In this document: piece by piece, positions 1 through 8,605 of the stretch
Numbering within the stretch: the stretch's first letter is position 1
Layout of the letters: each line of letters begins with the position of its first letter
Source of the DNA: Pseudomonas sp. S35
GTDB lineage: Bacteria; Pseudomonadota; Gammaproteobacteria; Pseudomonadales; Pseudomonadaceae
Assembly (NCBI RefSeq): GCF_009866765.1
Contig: NZ_CP019431.1
Span: 186,001 to 250,000 of the forward strand
Direction: 5' to 3'
DNA: 64,000 nt
Notes under the pieces: model-generated
Told to the model about the DNA's origin: nothing
Databases searched by the model: none
Seen by the model: only the letters and a program-made list of their open reading frames with translations
Program-made: the position numbers and the translations under genes

Positions 1-297
1 CACGGTATCCATAACCCGTTGCACGACAGCTACGACGAGCAACTGCACGCCCAACTCGACGACAGCGCCGGCCCCGAGCAACAACTGAGCCTGAGCCGCG
101 ACCAGGCGCGCCTCGACACCGCCCTGCAAGCCTTGCCCGAAGACCAGCGCGAAGTCTTCCTGCTGCGCCTGCACGGTGACCTTGAAGTGCCGCAAATCGC
201 CGCGCTCACCAACGCCCCGCTGGAAACCGTAAAAAGCCGCTTGCGCTACGCCCAGCAGAAACTGCGGCGCCTGCTGGCCGAGGAGGTACCTGTATGA
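1..297 (+). CDS. ECF-type sigma factor, C-terminal part
   Basis: The reading frame is open from the first base, so the gene starts upstream of the window. What remains is sigma region 4: 'LPEDQREVFLLRLHGD' followed by a helix-turn-helix ending 'ETVKSRLRYAQQKLRRLL', the part that binds the -35 promoter element. The preceding acidic, Gln-rich linker is typical of ECF factors. Its stop overlaps the start of the next gene (ATGA), as expected for a sigma factor and co-transcribed partner. The pair resembles the SbrI/SbrR arrangement of P. aeruginosa, but that is an inference from layout and general similarity. The family is clear; the specific function is not. Confidence 0.85.
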   Translation, partial: HGIHNPLHDSYDEQLHAQLDDSAGPEQQLSLSRDQARLDTALQALPEDQREVFLLRLHGDLEVPQIAALTNAPLETVKSRLRYAQQKLRRLLAEEVPV

Positions 298-905
298 CTG
301 ACTCCCGACACACCCCAGACCATGACGACGAGATGCTCCAGCATTTTCGTCAACACAGCACGGGCGAGCCGCCCGCGTCCCTCGACGCGTTCATCCTCAA
401 TGCCGCCCGCCGCGAAGCCCCGGCCCCGCAACCGAACCTGTGGCAACGCTGGCTGCAAGCCTGCCAACGCCCGCGCTGGCAAATGGCATTCGCCACCGTG
501 GCAGGCTTGGCGTTGATGATCGGCGTGGTGATGCGCGAGCCGGTGCCGCAACCCGAAATCTCCACCGCGACATTCTCCGCCTTGCACGAAGAAGCCGCCC
601 GCCCCGCCCCGCCCGCGCTTTCCGCCCCTGCGCCTGCACCCATGACGCGGATGGCTGCTGCGCCCAAGGCTGAGCGCGCGCCGGTGCAGGCCGAAATTGC
701 CAGCGCGATGGCGGATCAGTCCCCCGCGAAGCTGAGCAAACGTGCGCCGGTGGCGTTGCCTTCGTTGGAGGAGGAATTGCAGGCGATTGTGCGGTTGCGG
801 GAGGCGGGTGAGACAAAAGCGGCGGACGAAAAGCTGCTGGCGTTGCACGCACGCTTTCCCGAAGAGGATTTGCCAGCGCGGTTGCAGAGGTTGAGGGAGC
901 ATTAA
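294..905 (+). CDS. putative anti-sigma factor-like membrane protein
   Basis: A 203-residue protein overlapping the sigma gene by 4 bases. It has a soluble N-terminus of about 60 residues, one hydrophobic segment near residues 62-80 ('MAFATVAGLALMIGVVM'), a Pro/Ala-rich stretch, and a charged C-terminal helix ('LEEELQAIVRLREAGETKAA'). This single-pass topology and its position just behind an ECF sigma gene suggest a membrane anti-sigma factor. No zinc-binding anti-sigma HxxxCxxC motif is visible, so it would be an atypical one. A strong hairpin terminator follows the stop. The role is inferred from context. Confidence 0.65.
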   Translation: MTDSRHTPDHDDEMLQHFRQHSTGEPPASLDAFILNAARREAPAPQPNLWQRWLQACQRPRWQMAFATVAGLALMIGVVMREPVPQPEISTATFSALHEEAARPAPPALSAPAPAPMTRMAAAPKAERAPVQAEIASAMADQSPAKLSKRAPVALPSLEEELQAIVRLREAGETKAADEKLLALHARFPEEDLPARLQRLREH

Positions 906-917
906 ACCGACGCCCAC

Positions 918-952
918 AAAAAAGCCCCAGGCCGTTCGACCTGGGGCTTTTT
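918..952. terminator. bidirectional Rho-independent terminator
   Basis: A perfect 9-bp stem (AGCCCCAGG / CCTGGGGCT) encloses an 8-base loop. It is flanked by an A-run on the left and a T-run on the right, so it can end transcription from either side. It lies just after the sigma/anti-sigma pair and just before the island boundary. Confidence 0.9.
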
Positions 953-962
953 CGTCTGTATC

Positions 963-1007
963 TGGTGCACCCGGCGGGATTCGAACCCACGACCCCTGCC
1001 TTCGGAG
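963..1007. repeat. island att site (copy of tRNA-Arg 3' end)
   Basis: This 45-bp segment is identical to the 3' part of the tRNA-Arg(CCG) gene at 10669-10713, in the same orientation, including the CCA-encoding end and the TψC arm. After base 1007 the match stops and the rest of the tRNA is absent. It is the duplicated attachment core left by integrase-mediated insertion. The island lies between this copy and the intact tRNA. Confidence 0.93.
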
Positions 1008-1113
1008 TCCTAAAAGTCGACGTTTAGAATCAATACGTTAGCGGGGATTAGCTGGGGAATCAATGGGTTGTGTTAGCAGGGATTAGCGGGTTTTCGCCCC
1101 TGATAGCAGGGCG

Positions 1114-1137
1114 AGTGTGGCAAATTTGTGGCAAAAA
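1114..1137. repeat. 24-bp repeat inside left island end (arm-type site?)
   Basis: The sequence contains two tandem 'GTGGCAAA' boxes whose starts are 11 bp apart (one helical turn). The same 24 bases recur in the same orientation at 10578-10601, just inside the other island end and upstream of the integrase gene. A repeat at both ends of an integrase element, phased on one helical turn, fits arm-type integrase binding sites. That role is an inference. Confidence 0.6.
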
Positions 1138-1293
1138 GCGTTGGAGAAGTAACATGAACTCTTCAGGTATGCGGATAAAAAAATCTACGCGAGCGTTTCG
1201 AGTGTGTTTGACGATCTTGGTAGGCTCGTCGCCTCCCAGCTACCTAACCAAACGGCCTGCGACTAATTGTGTCACTTCATCAGCCCTAATTAC

Positions 1294-2433
1294 TCATAAG
1301 GCAGCTTTTCTATAGTTTAACTCGTTTTTTACGCAGCGGAATATAGCTTCTATTTGCCCATGTAAAGTTTTTGGGTACCAGATGGCTGTAATGCCAAGTC
1401 TTGCTAGCTCGCTATTGCGAGCAATCAAACTTTTAATGTCATCTGGGGTTTGCTCGATGCAGAAGTGTTGTGGGAAAGAAAAGTCCCCAGCCTCCGCCTT
1501 TACTTGCCGAAACACCTGAATAGTTCGATCATTATTTAAGCTGCAACCAATAAACAGCAAGCTATTATTTGTGAAGTAGTAACGTAGCATTTTTGGAATG
1601 GCCCGGTCTAGATCTAGCTGGTCCTCTCCATATGCTAGATCATACTGCGCCTTCCCGAGAATACAGTTTGTGGGGGTCTTAATATCTCCATGCATTTTGA
1701 TTATGGTTGTCTTAGTTGGATCTGGCGGCTCCATGGAGGTAACGCCATTAACTACCTGAATTTCTGAGCCTGCTCCGGTATCAAAGGACTGTTCGAGTAG
1801 CTGATCATAATTGGTAGTGATCAGAGTATCTTTGAAAATGCTAGAAATGAGTAACGTAATGGCCTGGATACTGCCCCGCCTCCCAAAGACATCACGGATT
1901 TCCTGGGCGAATGCATCGCGCCCATGCATTTTCTCTATATGTGAGATGATCTGCTCAAAGTCGCCGCTCGCTAGCCAGTCTTCTATCTGACATTCGCTAA
2001 TTCCTGCCGTACGCCCCTGTTGGCGTAAGTGATTCGCCCAAGTAGGGAAGCCTCCGCCTACTGAAAGGCCGGCGCCGATAACGGGTACTACCATCTCATC
2101 GGCAAGACGTTCAATGAGTTGGTTTAAGCGTTGTTCATTACGTTCATACCAATGGAGACCGTCAACGGACCCGAACTCATCAGTGAGATATTGCAGACTA
2201 AGAGCTTCATGCCTCCTGACCACACGAAATGCCTTTAGCGCCTGTTCGTAAGCTTCCTTATCGCCCGCGTAGAAAGCCTTGCTCGGGCTCGATAACCCTA
2301 CCGTGCTAAGCTTTTCAAGGAGTGGTAAAGAAACGTCGACCTCTCCTTGATCTATCCATTCATTGAACTCATCAAACAGATCATAGTTGACGTGCGCGTC
2401 TTGCTGGCACCAGCTTGCCTTATAGTGCGCCAT
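1294..2433 (-). CDS. SIR2-domain protein linked to type I RM operon
   Basis: A 379-residue protein with about 110 N-terminal residues of unrecognised, mostly charged sequence, then a SIR2-like NAD-binding fold. Visible motifs are 'GAGLS' (residues 120-124), 'TTNYD' (206-210), 'KMHGD' with the candidate catalytic His248, and 'GCSLNNDRT' (296-304). This pattern matches the SIR2-like family found in prokaryotic immunity, whose studied members deplete NAD+. Its start lies 14 bp inside hsdS, so it is translated from the hsdRMS transcript and is the last gene of the operon. It is more AT-rich than core genes. No second effector or sensor domain is recognisable. NADase activity and dependence on the RM complex are inferences. 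Confidence 0.85.
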   Translation of the reverse strand: MAHYKASWCQQDAHVNYDLFDEFNEWIDQGEVDVSLPLLEKLSTVGLSSPSKAFYAGDKEAYEQALKAFRVVRRHEALSLQYLTDEFGSVDGLHWYERNEQRLNQLIERLADEMVVPVIGAGLSVGGGFPTWANHLRQQGRTAGISECQIEDWLASGDFEQIISHIEKMHGRDAFAQEIRDVFGRRGSIQAITLLISSIFKDTLITTNYDQLLEQSFDTGAGSEIQVVNGVTSMEPPDPTKTTIIKMHGDIKTPTNCILGKAQYDLAYGEDQLDLDRAIPKMLRYYFTNNSLLFIGCSLNNDRTIQVFRQVKAEAGDFSFPQHFCIEQTPDDIKSLIARNSELARLGITAIWYPKTLHGQIEAIFRCVKNELNYRKAAL

Positions 2434-4138
2434 TGTTTTTCTCTAGCGCTTTATCCGCGATCGCGTCAGCTAGTTGCAGTTGAATTGTATGCAGATCGCA
2501 CAGGCTAGCTTTCAGACATTCACACATACTCATCAACTCATCTACTTTGGCGACTATACGCCGCTGCTCGGCCAATGGTGGTATAGGGATTAGCGTGTTT
2601 GCAAGCTTTCCGATGTTTAGATTCGGCTGTGCTCCTCCCTCAGCAAGCGACCTAAGCTCCTCATATGATTTTTGAATGAAGAGTTTTATATATGCGCGGT
2701 GTTCGGGGCTTGGTTCAAACAGCTGGATTGCAGCACATGCTTGGTTGGTTGCAGCTGGAATGAGTAACTCAGTGATTTGACCGCGTGTTTTACCCTGGCC
2801 ATACATCGCAACTATTAGAGTGCCGGCTGGGTATACCGTAGCATTGGTTTCCCTGATTGCTTTTTCCGAAATCTTCTCTTTTGTTTCGTGAATAAAAGGC
2901 AGCGCCGTTTCCCCACTAGTTACCCAGTTGTGTATTGCTGGGAAGTAGTAGTCGTTTTGATCGCGCGAAGGTGTTGCACCAGTGCCAATTGTTGAGATTG
3001 CTTTAAGTCTTGTTACCGTCCAATTAGCCGGGATTGGTGAAAGTTCTTTATCGAACTCGGGTTGCTGCGAGATTTTTTCTTTCTTAATTCTTCCTGTTTT
3101 TACCAGTCGCGATTTTTCAGTTTCAATATTTCTAAGGAAGTCGATAGCGGGTAAATCGCTAGAGATTTGCGGGACAAGTCTTCCAGTGACCGCTAGTTGT
3201 AGTATCGTCTGCTTCAATTGCTCAACGCTGCGCTCAGTCGTAAACAATGTATTAAAATTCTTCGCAATGCAGCTCCAAGCTTTATTCACCGTAGAATTGT
3301 CGGCTGCATTAATCAGTGTGTTTAGTAAGGAATGCACTAGCGTCTTATGGTTAGTTATATTTGCTTCCGAGTTTTCTTCTAGGCTGTCACATATTTTCAT
3401 CAGCGCGTCGACTTTTGCAACAATGCGATGCTGTTCAGTCAGTGGGGGTAGCGGGAAGAAATTATCAATCAATCTGCTATAATGTCGGCCGTAGCCTCTA
3501 CTCTCGATCGGAAGCGTTTTACACACTAAAAAGAAATATTTTTCATTCATGCATAGTGGTCGTAATATCTTTACGCCATCAGCGCCTGCTACGAAGTCGA
3601 AGTCAATGTATTTTAAAGCGGATGTATGATCGCCAAAAACTATGACAGGGCCCGGTAAAGTGTTCAATAAGTCCCCGTCATTCACATATCCTGCAATGAA
3701 GGTCTGACCTTGATCAACAACCGGATACGCTCCTTCCGAAGAGAGCTCACTAGTTTTAACTTTGTTCTTACTAACTGATATTGGGTAAAATACATCCGTT
3801 ATGCGCTGCCAAATCCAGCCGTTAGGCAGCTCGAAGGGAGTGTCTTTTTTATCAGTTTCAACGGCCGGCTTTTCCTTCTTTATTCTGCCTTCTTTAATAA
3901 GCTTCGCTTTTTCAGCTTTAATATTTTCCACCAGGCCGCTAGCCGATTCGGCTTCTGGATCCTGTTTCACCAGTAATCCGCGTACCGCTAGCTCCATAAT
4001 GAGGTGGCGTAATTTTTTTATTCCATAAAGCTCGATTCTTTTTGAGTTGCCTCGGCCAGCGGATGATTTGCGCTTGACCGCAGAGGACCATATATCCAGA
4101 TAGTCTGTGATTAAACGGTTGGCAGAGGCCATTATCAT
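2420..4138 (-). CDS. hsdS: type I restriction enzyme specificity subunit HsdS
   Basis: The DNA-recognition subunit, which sets the methylation and cleavage target. At 572 residues it is longer than the common 400-450. It shows clear two-fold internal symmetry: each half has a helix 'LAVRGLLVKQ' / 'LAVTGRLVPQ', an 'EGRIKKEKP' / 'TGRIKKEK' segment, a target-recognition domain starting 'LPNGWIWQRI' / 'IPANWTVTRL', and a coiled-coil dimer end 'LPPLTEQHRIVAKVDAL' / 'IPPLAEQRRIVAKVDEL'. The start ATG overlaps the hsdM stop (ATGA); a second ATG two codons in is an alternative. The downstream SIR2 gene begins before its stop. The subunit call is secure; the recognised sequence cannot be read from the gene. 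Confidence 0.95.
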   Translation of the reverse strand: MIMASANRLITDYLDIWSSAVKRKSSAGRGNSKRIELYGIKKLRHLIMELAVRGLLVKQDPEAESASGLVENIKAEKAKLIKEGRIKKEKPAVETDKKDTPFELPNGWIWQRITDVFYPISVSKNKVKTSELSSEGAYPVVDQGQTFIAGYVNDGDLLNTLPGPVIVFGDHTSALKYIDFDFVAGADGVKILRPLCMNEKYFFLVCKTLPIESRGYGRHYSRLIDNFFPLPPLTEQHRIVAKVDALMKICDSLEENSEANITNHKTLVHSLLNTLINAADNSTVNKAWSCIAKNFNTLFTTERSVEQLKQTILQLAVTGRLVPQISSDLPAIDFLRNIETEKSRLVKTGRIKKEKISQQPEFDKELSPIPANWTVTRLKAISTIGTGATPSRDQNDYYFPAIHNWVTSGETALPFIHETKEKISEKAIRETNATVYPAGTLIVAMYGQGKTRGQITELLIPAATNQACAAIQLFEPSPEHRAYIKLFIQKSYEELRSLAEGGAQPNLNIGKLANTLIPIPPLAEQRRIVAKVDELMSMCECLKASLCDLHTIQLQLADAIADKALEKNNGAL

Positions 4139-5628
4139 CTTCCTCCGTTGAGTGCGTCGGCCAGAACGGCTTTAAGCTGATCGCGTAAGTTCTGGACGAT
4201 ATTTTGATGAGACTGGTACTGTTCCAGTAACTCCTCTGGATCATGGTTTACTTGTTCGCCAACGTGCGGGTTTTTAATGTCTAGGTTATAATTTCGAGCG
4301 ATAATGCTGTCGATGCTTACCTTCCATGCCTGGGGCGTCTCCACCCGAGTTTGGAAGTTATCTTTCTCGTCGCCCCACCATGCTAGTTCGGTCGCAAACT
4401 CTTCGAATTGCATTGGGCGGGTTTTATTATAGCTGCTCACACCGTCCGGGTATGGATGTTCATAGAACCAAATATTTTTAGTTGCCGGCCAATCACTTTC
4501 TGGTTTTTTGGTAAAGAACAAAATGTTGGTCTTGATTCCCGTATAAGGATTGAATACCCCGTTTGGAAGTCGAATGATCGTGTGTAGATGACACTGATCA
4601 AGCAACATTTCCTTAAGACGGGTTTTCATTCCTTCGCCAAAAAGAAAACCGTCAGGTAACACCACTGCGGCCCGGCCATTGTTTTTTAAAAGTTTGACCA
4701 CCAGCGCCATGAATAAGTCAGCAGTTTCTCGAGTGCGCAGGGTTGCGGGGAACTGATTTTCTACGCCATCTTCCTCCATACCACCGAATGGAGGGTTGGT
4801 GACGATGACATTTACTCGGTCTGCTTCACCGTAGTCTTTGTAGGCGCGACGGCTGAGCATGTTGTCGTGTTCAATCTGGGTGGGCGTGTCGATGCCATGT
4901 AATATCATATTCGTCGTACAAAGCATGTGGGGTAACGCTTTTTTTTCTACGCCCCGAATACTTGCGACAAGTGTTGCCTCGTCCGAACTATTTTTAACGT
5001 AGTTAACCCGCTTGTGATCTATAGTACAGGCCAGAAATCCTCCGGTACCACACGCTGGGTCCAATACGCTATCACTTAATTGTGGGTCAACCCTATCCAC
5101 AATGAACTTGGTTACGGCTCGGGGAGTGTAGAACTCTCCAGCATTGCCTGCGCTTTGTAAGTCTTTTAGAATCTGCTCGTAAATGCTACCGAAAGTGTGA
5201 CGATCTTGTGTGTTATTGAAATTTATTTCGCAGATTTTATTAATCACCTGCCGCATCAGGGTGCCCGATTTCATGTAGTTGTAGGCATCTTCGAAAACAT
5301 TGCGTATTACCAATGCACGGGCGCTAGTCTCACCAACAAGTTTGAGTTTGGTTTTCAAGGTGGGGAATAGTTGCAAGTTCACAAAGTCGTTGAGCTCCTC
5401 ACCCGTAATGCCTTCAGGGTTTGCTGCCCAATTACGCCAGCGTAATGACTCTGGTATCGGCGATTGGTAGTGGTCTTCTAGCAGTTCTATCTCACCTTCG
5501 CGGTCATCATAAATTTTTAAGAAAAACATCCAAACCAGCTGACTAATACGCTGGGCGTCCCCATCGACGCCCACATCCTTGCGCATGATGTCCTGGATGG
5601 ATTTGATGATACTGCTCACGTTACTCAT
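4135..5628 (-). CDS. hsdM: type I restriction enzyme methylase subunit HsdM
   Basis: A 497-residue N6-adenine DNA methyltransferase. An N-terminal helical HsdM_N region (about residues 1-130) precedes the catalytic domain, which has the SAM-binding motif I 'DPACGTGGF' (190-198) and catalytic motif IV 'NPPF' (278-281). With HsdS it forms the modification enzyme, and with HsdR the restriction complex. It starts 35 bp downstream of hsdR and overlaps hsdS by 4 bp, so the three genes and the SIR2 gene form one operon. No key residue appears lost, so the methylase looks functional. Confidence 0.96.
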   Translation of the reverse strand: MSNVSSIIKSIQDIMRKDVGVDGDAQRISQLVWMFFLKIYDDREGEIELLEDHYQSPIPESLRWRNWAANPEGITGEELNDFVNLQLFPTLKTKLKLVGETSARALVIRNVFEDAYNYMKSGTLMRQVINKICEINFNNTQDRHTFGSIYEQILKDLQSAGNAGEFYTPRAVTKFIVDRVDPQLSDSVLDPACGTGGFLACTIDHKRVNYVKNSSDEATLVASIRGVEKKALPHMLCTTNMILHGIDTPTQIEHDNMLSRRAYKDYGEADRVNVIVTNPPFGGMEEDGVENQFPATLRTRETADLFMALVVKLLKNNGRAAVVLPDGFLFGEGMKTRLKEMLLDQCHLHTIIRLPNGVFNPYTGIKTNILFFTKKPESDWPATKNIWFYEHPYPDGVSSYNKTRPMQFEEFATELAWWGDEKDNFQTRVETPQAWKVSIDSIIARNYNLDIKNPHVGEQVNHDPEELLEQYQSHQNIVQNLRDQLKAVLADALNGGR

Positions 5629-5663
5629 TAAAATTCCTGAGGCCTATTAGGGGGCTATCTGAG

Positions 5664-8006
5664 TCAGTTGGCTTGCGTAAACAGTTCGCTTTCCAGCGCC
5701 TGCACGGCTTGCTCGTAATTGGCCTTGCCGCCAAATATCCCGTTTATGATTTCCACGGGCGTGCCCATCCTGTTGAAAGGGGCTAGCTTGAGTACACTGT
5801 TATTCTCAATGCTGGCGACGCCTTCGTCGGCATATTTGTCCAGAAGGGCTTCTAGCACAGCGCGGGCCTGATCGCCATAATGGGTGAAGTAATTTCGTTT
5901 TTTTACATTGTTGGCCCGTTCATGACGGGTTAGAGCTGGCTGGTCAAAGGCAATGTGACAGATCAAGTCGAAATCGCCGTAATCCTTACCTACATCCTGC
6001 GCCAACTTTGGCAGCTCGATGCCGTATTCAGCTAGCGCCTCGATAATGGCGGTTTTCTTTTTGGCGCTGCTCCATTTCTGCAGAAAGTCATCCAGTGAAG
6101 TGAACTCTTTCAGGATGTTTTTGCGGCTATAGTCGCGGTAGCTTTCCATTACCATCTTGCCGTCTTCGCCGAGGTATTCGACGCGCTCGGAGAGAATGCA
6201 TACTTCCACACCGCTGACGTAGACTTTCTTAATTCCATCATCGTCATCGCCATCACCACCTTCGCCATCCTCGTCCGGATTGGGATCAGGTGGCACCGGA
6301 TCGTCGTCCTCATCAGGTTCGTAGATCACCACGGGTTCACCATCAAATTCCGGATCTTTGAAAAGTTCCGTAGCCCGTTTAAAGTCCATGATGGTGAAAA
6401 AGTACTTGTTCTGCGATTCCTCGATGCGCGTGCCACGGCCCACAATCTGCTTGAAGGTGGTCATTGAGTTCACGGACTTGTCGAGAACAATCAACTTGCA
6501 GGTCTTGGTGTCTACGCCCGTGGTGAGCAATTCAGAGGTGGTGGCGATAACCGGGTATCTGCTTTCGGGGTCGATAAAGTTGTCCAGCTCGGCTTTGCCT
6601 TCAAGGCTATCGCCTGTAATGCGCATTACGTATTTGCTATTTTCTTTAGCCAGCGAACCAGCTGCATTGACGATGGCCATGCGCATGCGCTCGGCATGGT
6701 CGATGTCTTCGCAGAATATGATGGTTTTCTGGTAGGGGTCGGTGGCGGTCATTAGTTTCATCACCCGTTGGGCCACCAGCTTGGTTCGCTTGTTTAGTAC
6801 CAGTATCCGGTCCATGTCCGCCTGGCTGTATTCGCGATGCTCGATTTCATTACCTAGGTCATCTTTCATGCCGGGTGGCGGGGTCCAGCCGTGAATATCC
6901 TTGTCAATATCAATTCGAACCACCTTGTAGGGGGCCAGAAACCCGTCCTGAATGCCCTGCTTCAGCGAGTAGGTGTAAATAGGTTCGCCAAAATAGTTGA
7001 TGTTGGAGGCGTACTTAGTTTCCTTTGGCGTGGCGGTTAGCCCAAGCTGGATAGCACCATTAAAGTACTCAAGGATTTCCTTCCATGCGGAATCATCGTT
7101 GGCACTGCCACGGTGACATTCGTCAATCACGATGAGGTCAAAGAAGTCACGCGAGACGGTTTTAAAAATCTTGTCTTCTTCATCCGGGCCAGTAAGCGCT
7201 TGATACAAACCTAAATAAACCTCGTAGGAAGGATCTATCTTGCGGTTCTTTATTTTGGTCATCACCGAGCCGAAAGGCTTGAAGTCGTTGACTAGGGTTT
7301 GGTCGACCAGGATGTTGCGGTCTACCAGGAAGAGGATGCGTCGAACTTTTTTCGCTTTCCACAGGCGCCAGATAATCTGGAAGGTCGTGTAAGTCTTGCC
7401 GGTGCCAGTGGCCATGACGAGCAGCAGCCGCTTCTGTCCCTGAGCCACTTTTTCAACCACACGGTTGATGGCCTCGGCTTGATAGTAGCGGGGCTCTTTG
7501 TTGGAGCCATCGTCGTAATAGGGTTCAGTAACTAGCGCTTCCTGTTCGTCCAGGATGCCCCTGAAGTGCTTGTAGCGTCGCCAGAGCTCATCCGGGGAGG
7601 GGAAGGCCTCCAGCGCAAATTCTGTTTCAATATCTTCACCAGGATGTGCGGTCTTATCGTGGCTGGCAAAGCCGTCGCCATTGGAGCTAAAGGCGCAGGG
7701 CACCTCGAGGATGCCGGCATAGCCTAGAGCCTGCTGAAGACCATGGCTGACGGTATAGTTGTTTTGTTTGGCTTCGACCACCGCTACTGGCACGCCCTTT
7801 TCCTTTTGTAGGACGTAATCGGCAAACTTTTTTTTCTTCTTGTTGCGGGAAGACAGGTTACCGCGTACCACCACAGGGCCGGGAGTAAGGGTGACTTCAC
7901 GGCGGATCTGAGTCATTTCATCCCATCCAGCGTTTACCAATGCCGGGGTGATGAATTTAGCCTTGATGTCGGCCTCGCTTAGCTCTTTCTTTTCCTTGCT
8001 AATCAT
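5664..8006 (-). CDS. hsdR: type I restriction enzyme endonuclease/translocase HsdR
   Basis: A protein of about 780 residues with an N-terminal PD-(D/E)xK nuclease (Asp near residue 63, 'EAK' at 78-80, then a QxxxY motif 'QQALGY'). A superfamily 2 helicase motor follows, with Walker A 'ATGTGKT' near 199, 'DECH' box and 'LTATP'. The C-terminal domain lies beyond a very acidic linker of Asp/Glu/Gly/Pro around residues 596-622. I chose the ATG at 8006 because 'GAGGA' lies 4 bases upstream. In-frame starts at 8036 and 8108 would add 10 or 34 poorly conserved-looking residues. It is the first gene of the RM-SIR2 operon. All catalytic motifs are intact. Confidence 0.94.
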   Translation of the reverse strand: MISKEKKELSEADIKAKFITPALVNAGWDEMTQIRREVTLTPGPVVVRGNLSSRNKKKKKFADYVLQKEKGVPVAVVEAKQNNYTVSHGLQQALGYAGILEVPCAFSSNGDGFASHDKTAHPGEDIETEFALEAFPSPDELWRRYKHFRGILDEQEALVTEPYYDDGSNKEPRYYQAEAINRVVEKVAQGQKRLLLVMATGTGKTYTTFQIIWRLWKAKKVRRILFLVDRNILVDQTLVNDFKPFGSVMTKIKNRKIDPSYEVYLGLYQALTGPDEEDKIFKTVSRDFFDLIVIDECHRGSANDDSAWKEILEYFNGAIQLGLTATPKETKYASNINYFGEPIYTYSLKQGIQDGFLAPYKVVRIDIDKDIHGWTPPPGMKDDLGNEIEHREYSQADMDRILVLNKRTKLVAQRVMKLMTATDPYQKTIIFCEDIDHAERMRMAIVNAAGSLAKENSKYVMRITGDSLEGKAELDNFIDPESRYPVIATTSELLTTGVDTKTCKLIVLDKSVNSMTTFKQIVGRGTRIEESQNKYFFTIMDFKRATELFKDPEFDGEPVVIYEPDEDDDPVPPDPNPDEDGEGGDGDDDDGIKKVYVSGVEVCILSERVEYLGEDGKMVMESYRDYSRKNILKEFTSLDDFLQKWSSAKKKTAIIEALAEYGIELPKLAQDVGKDYGDFDLICHIAFDQPALTRHERANNVKKRNYFTHYGDQARAVLEALLDKYADEGVASIENNSVLKLAPFNRMGTPVEIINGIFGGKANYEQAVQALESELFTQAN

Positions 8007-8231
8007 TGCGTCCTCGCTGCGATTAGCAGCACTCATGCGCTTAAATACGACAATTTTTCCAACGGTAGGAAATTTTAACCAGTTGTGTTCGTCAACCACC
8101 AGCGGCAATTGCCTTGATTAAGGGCTTTAACCTCTTTGGCAGCCTAGGTGGTGGATATCTGCTTGGTTTTGAATCGTTCTGCGCTTAGTAGACAAGTCAT
8201 TGCCTTAAACTGAGGCCAATTAGGAGGTGCC

Positions 8232-8454
8232 ACGAGCAACCCGCGTTAGCCCGGAGAGTGGTCAATCTAGGTGACCGAAAAGAAGGTGCCTGTCGCTGAC
8301 GTAGCGGCACGTCTTGGTGTGTCGACGCAGGAAGTGAGACGGCAAAGGGACGCCTATCCAATTCAGCCGCTTTTGGGGCGGGAGCGTGAATTGGAGCGAG
8401 AATATCGGCCAATGCTAATAATTAATTTTTGGTAGTTGATGAGATCAGTCGCGT
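8232..8454 (+). pseudogene. relic of IS3-family transposase OrfA
   Basis: Reading with small frame shifts gives 'SNPR(Y)SPE' and then, from 8271, 'VTEKKVPVADVAARLGVSTQ'. This is the N-terminal helix-turn-helix of an IS3-group OrfA. An 'AGGAGG' ribosome site survives at 8222-8227, but the expected ATG at 8232 has become ACG, and one or more bases are lost near 8246-8270. After about 8330 the match fades and the frame ends at 8454. No OrfB is visible. It is a decayed insertion-sequence fragment between hsdR and the island's right-hand genes. Confidence 0.5.
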
Positions 8455-8605
8455 CCTCAAAATGACCTTGGCCAAGCTATTGGACCGCCAGGTAGGGTTG
8501 TCCCGTTCGATTAGGCTTATGAGGTCACGATACGCCTTCATGCAACATGCGCTGTAAAATGGCTTATCTGGCAAAGAGATAATGTGGCCTTGGATGCAAG
8601 GCCAA

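Noticed and set aside
963..1007. tRNA-Arg gene at the left island edge
   Set aside because: Only the 3' 45 bases are present. The acceptor 5' strand, D-arm and half the anticodon arm are missing, so it is an att copy, not a tRNA gene.
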